From Rana temporaria (lineage: Eukaryota > Chordata > Amphibia > Anura > Ranidae), in contig NC_053499.1 of the NCBI RefSeq assembly GCF_905171775.1, positions 85,350,669 to 85,414,668 of the forward strand: a DNA stretch of 64,000 bases. Reading direction: 5' to 3'. The notes beneath the pieces were generated by a model. The model worked only from the letters and a program-made list of their open reading frames with translations. It was not told the origin of the DNA and did not search any database. Shown piece by piece: positions 55,255 to 64,000 of this stretch. The stretch's first letter is position 1. Each line of letters opens with the position of its first letter. A program made the position numbers and the translations under genes.

Positions 55255-56057
55255 AGAAGTGTTGTCAGCTCTTCCTCAATGGTGTTGCTTCAGCAGACCT
55301 TTACAGGGCCGGTGTAAAATTAGGGCTGCTTTTATAAAGTCTAATTTTGCTCCAGGAAATTAACAGGTGCGCACAGGGCGTAATCTACGGCGCACGGGGC
55401 GTAATCTACGGCGCACACACTTAATTTTGAGGATCGCCCTATCTCCCTCATTTGCATCTTTGCCTATCAAATAAAGCGGCGTGACTAGCGTAATTTGCGT
55501 CAGAGAATGCGCCGGAGTAATTATTTTAGGTAGGACGGAAAAACAGGATTTTTCGTTTTGAGGATCGGGCACAAAGATACGCGCGGAGTAAAATTAGAAA
55601 TCTCGAGTTAAGTCGGCGCATCTGCTTTGTGGATTTGGCCCAATGTGTCTCCCACGTTGGTATAGTATATGTGCAAATTTAATGTAAAAAGAAAAAAATT
55701 AAGAATGAACATAATTAAAAATATACACAACCATCTGTATATAAAAAAATCACATATATATGGTGGCTCATCTAGGCACCTGAGACCTATGTCCATAGTA
55801 CAATAAAAAACATCACCAAGGCAATAACCAATGCCCCAATGAAATGCATAGAATAAATATAAAAACAAAAACACGAACATCCTATGTATTGCATACATCA
55901 AAAATTATTTAAAGTATTTAGACTTACAATACAAAATGAGCCACTAAAGACACCACCATCGGCGACTGACTGGGGCCCTGATGATTTTAAAATTAGGGGA
56001 GGGTGGAACCCAGGAAACTGGAACAGAGGCAAGTGACAATACAGGCCTTAACTAGAA

Positions 56058-56431
56058 CTAGGAGTTATCGATGAAGCAGTTCACATCCACTTCTATGTTC
56101 AAACCGTGCGGTTCGTAACATTTTAATGTGTGTACCCACAACATCTCGGTTCTTGAGATACTCCTCACTAGGTCACTGCCTCTCCAGTGCGCCTGAAATT
56201 TATCTATCCCCATACAAATAATGCCCTTAGGGTCTTTATTGTGGGCCACCAAAAAATGTTTGGACACTGAGTGGTTAAGGAAGCCACTCATAATATTGCT
56301 TATATGTTCATTTAAGCGTATTTGGAGTGAACGCTTTGTCCTGCCCACGTATTGAAGGCCACAAGGGCATTGCAATAAATAAATAACCCCTGTACTAGAG
56401 CAAGTAATAAATGACTCGATGGGAAAGTCTT
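56058..56431 (-). pseudogene. PLE GIY-YIG domain, left (minus) copy
   Basis: Open from the inverted junction at about 56431 to the stop at 56058. Encodes SFITCSSTGVIYLLQCPCGL, QYVGRTKRSLQIRLNEH and a C-terminus GLNIEVDVNCFIDNS that matches the first PLE (GLNIDVDVNAFIDNS). The RT part is missing because of 5' truncation. Confidence 0.88.
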
Positions 56432-57220
56432 AGATATGGCCGAAATTCCCTTGTGGAGACTCTGGATTTGGTCACAAATACCAAGCGAGAGGATCTGCTT
56501 CAGACGAAGCCGAAGGTTGACCAATTGGTTAATTATAGAGCCCCTTTTATTACAGACTACTCTTGCCAACATGCCAGTGTCAGACATATTGTGTCCAGGC
56601 AATGGCATATACTTAGAAGTGACAAGACCCTGAATGCCATTCTCCCTGATAAGCCGAGAGTGGTATTCAGGGGCTCCACATCCCTTAAAGATAAACTGTC
56701 ACCTAATGTCTTGGATCCTCCCAAGATCCAATCAATGTTTTTGTCAGGCCTTGTGGGTTTTTTCAAATGTGGGAAGTGCCAGGTCTGTGCTGTTAATACT
56801 GTAATTTCAAAAAAGACCACAAGTTTTTGTTCCAGACATTCGTCTAAGACTTTTCCCATTGAGTCATTTACTACTTGCTCTAGTACAGGGGTTATTTATT
56901 TATTGCAATGCCCTTGTGGCCTTCAATACGTGGGCAGGACAAAGCGTTCACTCCAAATACGCTTAAATTAACATATAACCAATATTATGAGTGGCTTCCT
57001 TAACCACTCAGTGTCCAAACATTTTTTGGTGGCCCACAATAAAGACCCTAAGGGCATTATTTGTATGGGGATAGATAAATTTCAGGCGCACTGGAGAGGC
57101 AGTGACCTAGTGAGGAGTATCTCAAGAACCGAGATGTTGTGGGTACACACATTAAAATGTTACGAACCGCACGGTTTGAACATAGAAGTGGATGTGAACT
57201 GCTTCATCGATAACTCCTAG
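56432..57220 (+). pseudogene. PLE connector and GIY-YIG domain, right (plus) copy, one stop
   Basis: Begins at the junction with RYGRNSLVETLDLVTNTKRE (aligned with the PLE linker after RT), then FKCGKCQVC and STGVIYLLQCPCGLQYVGRT. A single TAA at 56969-56971 replaces the GAA (Glu) codon that the minus-strand sister copy keeps in RLNEH. The frame continues unchanged to the stop at 57218-57220. Confidence 0.9.
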
Positions 57221-58117
57221 TTCTAGTTAAGGCCTGTATTGTCACTTGCCTCTGTTCCAGTTTCCTGGGTTCCACCCTCCCCTAATTTTAAAATCATCAG
57301 GGCCCCAGTCAGTCGCCGATGGTGGTGTCTTTAGTGGCTCATTTTGTATTGTAAGTCTAAATACTTTAAATAATTTTTGATGTATGCAATACATAGGATG
57401 TTCGTGTTTTTGTTTTTATATTTATCCTATGCATTTCATTGGGGCATTGGTTATTGCCTTGGTGATGTTTTTTATTGTACTATGGACATAGGTCTCAGGT
57501 GCCTAGATGAGCCACCATATATATGTGATTTTTTATATACATATGGTTGTGTATATTTTTAATTATGTTCATTCTTAATTTTTTTCTTTTTAAATTAAAT
57601 TTGCACATATACTATACCAACGTGGGAGACACATTGTCTTTATTTAATTCATTTGACAATGTTAGTTGCTGTGGCATGTTGTAATGACATTCGTTTTTTG
57701 CGATTTTGTGGTGCTGTAATTATACACACCGCAGTCCACAGCTTTGGTCTTCACCTTGTTTTGCTAGCATACAAATTGGTTTAGCAAATATTTGGAACTG
57801 CAATATTTATCAGTCAATTATGCAGTTATTCTGCTTAGAGTTTTATTTTGCTGCATTTAAAATATTTTGTTTTATATTAATTATTTTTTTTATTTGTACC
57901 TGGATTCTGTGCTTTTTTGAGACTCTGGGATGCACAGGAGGTCATTGGATTGGCGTATGTAAATTTCCTCTTTGTGACCTTCAGTCTCTGGGCATCTCCA
58001 GGTTGTTTTTGTATTTTGCCCTTCTTTTTTCCCTGAGTTAAGATGGCGGACGGATGGTCACCTGAGACGTGTGTCCAACACTGGCTCTGCCGGCTCCGCC
58101 TCTTTACATGTACTTAA

Positions 58118-58201
58118 GCGGTGACGCAGGACGCCTCCTCACTACCCATGAGCAAGTCTGATTAGACGAAACGTCGGGAGGAGACGTACTGACGTCACCG
58201 C
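58118..58201 (+). ncRNA. Conserved long hairpin in PLE 3' region, right copy
   Basis: GCGGTGACGCAG (58118-58129) pairs with CTGACGTCACCGC (58189-58201), one bulge; CTCCTC pairs with GAGGAG further in. The apical part holds CTGATTAGACGAAACG (58158-58173). CTGATTA and GAAAC resemble hammerhead core words, but the linker between them is only three bases and no adjacent stem I is evident. Confidence 0.5.
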
Positions 58202-59686
58202 GATTTGAGGACTATACGTTCTATTACCGGCCGGATTCTTTTATGCTGTTTTTATCGTCATATCTGTAAGTGTGCTACGTTTTATTTAATAAATGTTCCA
58301 AAACGTTATCACACTATTGTGAGCTTTTCTTCTCCATGACCGTTGTTTGCCTGGTGAGTCCGAGGACTGTCTTGTGAGAAGATTTTTTCCATTTGCTGCC
58401 TACATTCCCCTTGCGGTTTCTGATCTATTTAGATCCAGGGCTCTGGTAAGGGTCAGTGTGTACTTTGGTGGTGGTTTTGCATGTCACACTGTCCGTTTGC
58501 CAGTCACAGGGGGATGATTTGTGTGTGTATACCATACAGTATTACACTATTTTAGTTTTATTTTGCTTTCTGGATGCTGGGAAGACCACATCAAGACTCT
58601 GATCTCCTGTGCAGCCCAGGTGTTTGGCTACCTGCTCGGCATGATCCATTTGGATCTTATTATCCGGTAAGGGTCAGCATTTTCAGGGAGCAGCGATCCA
58701 GATCCTTTTCACTGATGTGATTTCATATGGAATTTAATTATTCACAGAACTTTAACACGATTTATACATATTCTGTTTGAGAAGAATTTCTTATTTGGAC
58801 TTTGTAGTGTTCACCATTATATGACCTGATAAGTCATATTCATCCTAATTTTTTTAGCGCAACTTCATCTTTTTCTATGTCATTTTTTGTTTGTATAAAC
58901 ATTTTGAGTTTGCAGCTGATTTTGAATGTATTAGATAAGCGCACTTTTTTTCATTTTTCCATATACTGCGTCATTTTAACCGACAATTGCACGGTCGTGC
59001 GACGTGGCTCCCAAACAAAATTGGCGTCCTTTTTTCCCACAAATAGAGGTTCTTTTGGTGGTATTTGATCACCTCTGTGGTTTTTATTTTTTGCGCTATA
59101 GACAAAAATAGAGCGCCAATTTTGAAAAAAATGCAATATTTTTTTATTTTGCTATAATAAATATCCCCCAAAAATATATAAAAGAAACATTTTTTTCCTC
59201 AGTTTAGGCCGATACGTATTCTTTTAGGGGATAGTTTTATGGCATTTGTATTAATATTTTTTTTTTTACTAGTAATGGCGGCGATTAGCGATTTTTTTTC
59301 GTGACTGCGACATTATGGTGGACACATCAGACACTTTTGACACATTTTTAGGACCATTGTCATTTGTACAGCGAAAAGTGCTATAAAAATGCACTGATAA
59401 CTGTGAAAATGACAATGGCAGTGAAGGGGTTAACCACTAGGGGGTGCTAAGGGGTTAAGTGTGCCCTAAGGGAGTGATTCTTATTGTAGGGGGGGCATGG
59501 CTGTAGGTGTGATGTCGTTCTCTATAACAGTATATCAGTGACACTGCCACACAGAAGAACGGGAAGGTGTGTTTACACACGGAGCTTCGGCTGGGCTTCT
59601 TAAAGGCGACATACAGGTACGTGCCTGTGCCCAGCCGTGCCATTCTGCCGACGTATATCGGCGTTAGGCGGTCCTTAAGTGGTTAA

Positions 59687-59820
59687 TAAAACTCCTAATT
59701 ATTCAATACCAATCTGAGCTATCGACGTTAGATCAAGATATTCTGTTGCTGCAATCAAATAATGAGAGCATTAAAGCCCATGCCCAGTTTAATAAGCATT
59801 GTCAAGAAATAAAAGACTTT
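59687..59820 (+). pseudogene. L1 ORF2 linker fragment
   Basis: Plus-strand frame reading IQYQSELSTLDQDILLLQSN and AHAQFNKHCQEIKDF resembles the Tx1/L1 linker between endonuclease and RT. It stops at the fold-back element. Confidence 0.4.
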
Positions 59821-60611
59821 GGCCCGGTGCATTGCCACGAAATGAGATTTGCCATCGGATAAGATGGTCCGCCTCCATCACATCCTATTGGCTCACTCCT
59901 GTCACGTGACATATTTAAACGTCAAGTATCGACGCGAACATCAGTCTCAGCTAGGCTATAATAGAGAGAGGATCTCCTCTCCCTGTGATAGCTGAAGCTG
60001 CACGGAGCTGGTACACGGAGCTATTTGCGTAGTGCTGCGCCTGCGCACTACTACTTTACCTGCACCCGATGCTCTACTTTCTGTTCCCCGTTCCCTGAGC
60101 CTTAGCGGGGGACGGGGAGTAGAGCTGCGGGTGCGGGGTGTAGTTAGCGCTGGCGGGAGGCACGCTGACAGCGCTATCGGGCATTGGGATCCCGATATCG
60201 CCGTGGATCTATCTCGCTCGCGGGGAGGCATGACAGCGCTATCGGGCAGAGGGATCCCGATATCGCTGTAGATCCCGAAGTGACATTGTAATGAAGGAGA
60301 ACATTTATTAGCCTGACATGGTAATAAAGGAGAACATTTATTAGCCTAGTAAATGTATGAGCTTCTGTGGCCCGATTCCGCTCTCGGAATCGGGCCACAG
60401 AGGCCATGTGAGCTCCGTGCACCAGCTCCGTGCAGCTTCAGCTATCACAGGGAGAGGAGATCCTCTCCCTATGATAGCTTAGCTGAGACTGATGTTCGCG
60501 TCGATACTTGACGTTTAAATATGTCACGTGACAGGAGTGAGCCAATAGGATGTGATGGAGGCGGACCATCTCATCCGATGGCAAATCTCATTTCGTGGCA
60601 ATGCACCGGCT
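59821..60611. mobile_element. Fold-back element with ~200-bp inverted repeats
   Basis: 59821-60022 and 60400-60611 are near-identical reverse complements (start (G)GCCCGGTGCATTGCCACGA). The 380-bp middle contains two direct copies of AGCGCTATCGGGCA...GGGATCCCGATATCG (60168-60202, 60234-60269) and a duplicated AGGAGAACATTTATTAGCCT (60295, 60330). No ORF. The target duplication is not evident. Confidence 0.88.
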
Positions 60612-61287
60612 CAGGTCTCTGCCACAGGCCAATTACAGTAACTGAGCTAGATAGATAGATGGAGCAAATCCTCCCAGTAGATTTCTGCATTGGTCACCAG
60701 ATGACAGCAAACATACCTGTCAGTACTCTGGTCACCGGATCCCCAATTGGTTTGTTCAGGCTCTGTTGGACGACCTGCCTCCGGGTCCCCCTCAAACCGA
60801 CTCCCCAATCGAATGGCACCCAGCCTGGGATCCTTTCAATGGAATTGGGAACCCAGCAAGTCGCTGGGGTCCCCTGGTACCTCCGGGTGAGGTCCCAAGT
60901 AGTCTGCAATCATGGCTAGGTGGGCCACGCCGGCGGGGTCCATGGATCTGCACACCCTGAGGGTGGATGCCACATCTGGAACCGGGACCCCGTGAAGATT
61001 TTAGAACACATGACACCTGTCACAGATATACTCCTCTCCAGCACGCCCCCTGAGGGAAAAACTCCTCTGATTGGCTGCTGGAGAAACTTACTCTGCCAGA
61101 ACCCCTCTGGCGCCAACTGCTGGCCAGGGATGATATTGCATCCCTGGACCACAGACTGACCCAGTGGACATTTCTGGAATGACAGAAGTCCCACAATTTG
61201 AACAAATAGTGAATGGGAGCAAGGTAACTCTCCCATTCCCCACTAACTTTAGCGTAGTGCCCATACTGAAAGTAAGGGGGCGCTACA
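60612..61287 (-). mobile_element. LTR fragment of the 29482-30503 family
   Basis: On the minus strand it starts TGTAGCGCCCC at 61287 and aligns with 29482-30135 (shared CTTACTTTCAGTA, AGTTAGTGGGGAATGGGAGA, CATGGACCCCGCC). Truncated at 60612 where the fold-back element begins. Confidence 0.75.
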
Positions 61288-62087
61288 GGTTTATCTCACA
61301 CGTACAAATATGGTGGAAACACTGCAAAAAAAAAATGTTTGCCCTAAATGGATGTTTTTTGAATAGCACAATAGAAGAACAGTATCTAAAGGGTGTATCT
61401 TACACGTACAGATATGGAGGAAACACTGCAAAATATATTTTTTTGCCCTAAATGGGTTTTTTTTGAATAGCACAATAGAAAGAAAAGTATCTAAAGGGTG
61501 TATCTCACAGTAACATATGCAGTGCTGGTGTAATTTGATTTCTGAAGCAGGACTGGCTCCTATCTATTTCTCTCCCTAAAACCAACACCAGGAACCTTTC
61601 CCTAAAGTATCTAAAGCAGAGTGACTTGCTGTGCTATGTAGATCTCTGAGTAATTTGACTTCTGAAGCAGGACTGACTGACTCCTATCTAATTCTCTCCC
61701 TAAAAACAACAGCAGCAACCTTTCCCTAAAGTATCTAAAGCAGAGTGACTTGCTGTGCTATGTAGATCGCTCAGTAATTTGACTTCTGAAGCAGGACTGA
61801 CTCCTATCTAATTCTCTCCCTCAGAGCAGCAGCAGCGCCAGCCTTTCCCTATCCTATCTAAAGCAGAGTGACGTGCTGTGCTATGTGCCTCTAGCTTATA
61901 TAGAGGCTGGGTCACATGCTGCACTGGCCAATCACAGCCATGCCATTAGTAGGCATGGCTGTGATGGCTTATTGGTCACACAAGTTAAACAAATGTTGAT
62001 TGGCTGCCCTGCAGTGCGCTATTACATTGCCGAACACCGAACTCGAACCCGAACTTACAGTAAATTGTTCGGGTTCGCTCAACCCAA
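61288..62087. mobile_element. hAT end fragment with tandem repeats
   Basis: The right end GCTCAACCCAA resembles the inverted form of the hAT end at 40523. Inside: a ~106-bp unit twice (61288 and 61394, AAACACTGCAAAA core) and a ~120-bp unit about 2.5 times (TATCTAAAGCAGAGTGACTTG at about 61609, 61730 and 61855). Confidence 0.6.
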
Positions 62088-62095
62088 CTCCTTTA

Positions 62096-62786
62096 TTATG
62101 AATTCTTTCATTTGTATTCACCATTCTTCGACCATCGGGGGGTATATAGATATCCACATATGGGCTATTCATTTTCGTGCCTGAAACAGGCCTCTCTTCA
62201 TTGTGATATGGGTATTTTTTTTTAATATTTAGTTCCTCCATTATGCTTAATAAACAAAGTTTCGGATCTAATGGGATTTCTATACCTAGGGCACTATCTA
62301 TGTTTTTAATTATTTCCTGCCAATATCAATGGAGTTTGGGGCAGTTCCACAGCATGTGTATCCAGTTAGCCGGTGCACCACTACACCTAGGGCATAAAGA
62401 GGATTCTCTGCGTTTCCACTTAACTCGTTTTTCAGGGGTATAGTATGATTTGTAATAAAAAGTTGATTTTTGAGTGTCGGACAGTGATACTTTTGTGATT
62501 GCAGACAATACCTCTGACCACTGAGCATCAGTCAGTGCTCCCAGGCCTCGTTCCCACTGTACCCTGACCGGTACCACTACCGATTCCTTAAATTTACTCT
62601 GCAATATCTCATATAATTTAGAGATGAGTCCCTTCTTTTGCTCCCTTTTCTTAAAAAATGCTATTATTTTAGAGGCATTAAGCTTAAATACGGATGTACG
62701 GGCCTCGACATTAAGAGCATGTCTAAGCTGGAGATACTGGAAGAACCTCTGTCTTGGAATCCTAAATTTCTTAGATATTTGCGCAA
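62096..62786 (-). pseudogene. L1-type ORF2 C-terminal fragment, minus strand
   Basis: Minus strand, RFFQYLQLRHALNVEARTSV, KKREQKKGLISKLYE, RVQWERGLGALTDAQWSEVL, then a Cys knuckle CPRCSGAPANWIHMLWNCPK (~62395-62335), then 3' sequence to the left. Truncated at its 5' end at about 62786. Confidence 0.8.
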
Positions 62787-63665
62787 ATGATTTTATGTTA
62801 TCAGTTCAAAACAGTTGTTCCACATATCTCAGCCCCTGAGTTTGCCAAAGCCCAAATCTCAGAATTTAGTCTACATAACTCCCAATTACATCAGTATCTA
62901 CAATTAAGGCATGCTATACATTGTGAAAGTAGACTGTCCCCATTTGTTCTGACGACACACCCTCTAATTAGGGACGTACTCTCGACAGATGACAGGGCGG
63001 GCATGATATCAAGGGTGTATGCCAGATTACCTAATTCCCCACATGATGCAAGTAAACTTCCCTGTAGAAGAGGATGGGAACGTGACCTTGGCCCTATTGA
63101 TGGGGAAGTCTGGGAGCTGTGCTTGACATCTGCTCCCATGGTTTCTGTCTCTGCATCACAGAGGCTATCCCATTTATATCTTTTACATAGGGTGTACAGA
63201 ACACCAGCCGGACTGCACAAATGGGGCCTCAGGGACACCCCACTGTGCCCAAAATGTAACGCACACACTGGAGATCTTTTGCATATGCTATGTCCAAAAC
63301 TTTTCAGGTACTGGAGATATGTCCTTGATACTATATCTCAAGTATTTCAGATTCCAGTCATACAGTATCCAGTTGTGTGCCTGCTTGGCGCCTTGGAGCT
63401 ACCCGACTTATCGCCAAATGGCCATATTGCAGTGCTGCGCTCGTTCTATCTTGCCCGCAAGGAGATTGCAAGATTATGGATTACTCCAAGAGTACCAACG
63501 GGCGGACAATGGGTAAATCAGGTCAATAAGCTACTGATTCATGAAAAACTAACATACCAGCACCGCAATGTCTTGAGGAAGTTTTATTTAATGTGGCAAC
63601 CTTGGTTAGACACTCCAGGATTGGGTCCTCTTCAATTGGTGAGGAATAGACTACTGCAGGGATAG
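62787..63665 (+). pseudogene. L1-type ORF2 C-terminal fragment, plus strand
   Basis: Open frame ending TAG at 63663-63665. AQISEFSLHNSQLHQYLQLR is homologous to the minus-strand neighbour; the knuckle CPKCNAHTGDLLHMLCPKLF (~63250-63305) lacks two residues (WT-type) seen in relatives, a small in-frame deletion. The C-terminus HRNVLRKFYLMWQPWLDT is typical. 5'-truncated at the head-to-head junction, so no start codon is meaningful. Confidence 0.85.
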
Positions 63666-64000
63666 TGTGCCTAATGGGAGGGTGGAAGGCGTGTGTAAGC
63701 AGCTGTCAGTAATAGGGCAGTCTAGTGCTGCAAGAGCAAGTGGTAAAGTAATCATATGTGTTCATACTGCAGTCAATTGTTATGTTTTTGTATGTATTTA
63801 TGTTTAACACTTCTGCCTCTAGAGTGTCTCCAACACCATTTTGGAGGAGCCCTGTGTTCTATTAGGCCGCACAAGATCTCAAGAGATTTGGGCGACCATT
63901 TTTGGGTGGTTTCTTTTTATAGTAAAGCTCAGGCTGGTTTTAGGCAGAACACGTGTGGATGTAGATAGGGACAGAGACCCTGCTTGTGAGGGAGAGAGAG
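63666..64000 (+). mobile_element. 3' UTR of the plus-strand L1-type fragment
   Basis: Non-coding sequence after the ORF2 stop, running to the window edge; no polyA tail reached. Confidence 0.5.

Larger units (their letters stand above)
51329..55641. mobile_element. PIF/Harbinger transposon II (4.3 kb) in the left PLE arm
   Basis: Ends GGGCCAAATCCACA and inverse TGTGGATTTGGCCC; AAT duplicated at 51326-51328 and 55642-55644. The right PLE arm keeps the empty site at 57633-57635 (ATT on plus), which proves both boundaries. Encodes a Myb-like protein (plus) and a transposase (minus) in divergent arms facing each other. Confidence 0.95.
50056..58964. mobile_element. Head-to-head inverted PLE pair with 12-bp target duplication
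   Basis: ACTGCGTCATTT at 50044-50055 and 58965-58976 flanks the unit. The left copy runs on the minus strand (56431 to 50056, interrupted by Harbinger II), the right copy on the plus strand (56432-58964). Both end with the same 3' sequence and are joined at their truncated 5' ends with no spacer. The right copy is about 470 bp longer at its 5' end. Confidence 0.9.
49985..59682 (+). mobile_element. TTAA-flanked element split by the 8.9-kb PLE insertion
   Basis: TTAA at 49981-49984 and 59683-59686. Left piece 49985-50055, right piece from 58965. Joined at the duplicated ACTGCGTCATTT they align continuously with the intact copy at 21006-21929 (CACTGCG...TTTAAC(T/C)GACAATTGC then ACGTGGCTCCCAAACAAAAT). 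Confidence 0.88.

Noticed and set aside
55608..55901. Hydrophobic frame (also mirrored at 57377-57562)
   Set aside because: It lies in the PLE 3' region on both arms; AT-rich chance frame with no start context.
58118..58201. Canonical hammerhead ribozyme
   Set aside because: CTGATTA and GAAAC are separated by only three bases and no stem I directly adjoins the core; retained only as a conserved hairpin.
40523..62087. One giant hAT from TAGGGATGAGCC (40523) to GCTCAACCCAA (62087)
   Set aside because: The 8-bp flanks (TTCACCAT and CTCCTTTA) do not match, and unrelated complete insertions and host TTAA element lie between; better seen as two elements.
62096..63665. Twin-primed (inverted) single L1 insertion
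   Set aside because: The two fragments overlap in protein coordinates and differ in sequence, so they are not two parts of one transcript.
1..64000. CRISPR arrays, operons, tRNA or rRNA genes
   Set aside because: The tandem arrays have no spacer structure, introns are eukaryotic, and I saw no tRNA or rRNA signature.

Overview
This is vertebrate genomic DNA, most likely from a large-genome anuran amphibian (ranid-like frog). The signs are L1/Tx1-type LINEs, Penelope-like elements (PLEs), PIF/Harbinger, hAT, Tc1 and TTAA-flanked (piggyBac-like) transposons packed inside each other, with GT-AG introns and no bacterial gene organisation. The organism call is inference from repeat content. The only host coding sequence I can defend is one 137-bp exon at 29076-29212 on the minus strand. 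It encodes the first hemopexin blade of matrix metalloproteinase-2 (MMP2), so the window, or at least its middle, is probably intronic MMP2 sequence bloated by transposons.

Layout. 1-6000: 3' part of an L1 with open ORF2, abutting a PLE with reverse transcriptase and GIY-YIG endonuclease. 6063-8688: a short LTR retrotransposon (minus) whose internal ORFs are built of three in-frame minisatellites. 8689-16045: a decayed L1 (minus) interrupted by a TTAA element, a hAT and a Harbinger-type MITE, plus a PLE-like remnant. 16046-20533: two hAT elements with 8-bp target duplications, both swollen by minisatellites. 21002-28540: TTAA elements and a nest of transposons several layers deep. 28541-30503: MITE, MMP2 exon, solo-like LTR. 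30588-37482: a 6.9-kb PIF/Harbinger element with TAA target duplication and three apparent gene units (MADF-BESS, Myb/SANT-like, DDE transposase). 37709-40257: an inverted PLE insertion with 15-bp target duplication, carrying an almost intact Tc1 transposon. 40523-48230: a broken hAT autonomous element with an L1 (15-bp target duplication), a Harbinger-derived MITE and a tandem array inside it. 48226-49500: another inverted PLE insertion with a MITE. 49985-59682: a TTAA element split by an 8.9-kb inverted PLE pair, one arm of which holds a 4.3-kb Harbinger element; the other arm preserves the empty target site. 59687-64000: L1 fragments, a fold-back element, an LTR fragment and a hAT end.

How things work together. 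Most coding sequences are transposon genes: L1 ORF2 and PLE RT/endonucleases act by target-primed reverse transcription, and Harbinger elements pair a DDE nuclease with a separate DNA-binding protein. Almost all show frameshifts or stops. The best-preserved reading frames are L1 ORF2 (1-2532), the PLE ORF (3001-4620), the Harbinger Myb-like gene (52039-53486) and the Tc1 transposase (one nonsense codon). Nesting plus target-site duplications give a readable relative chronology of insertion.
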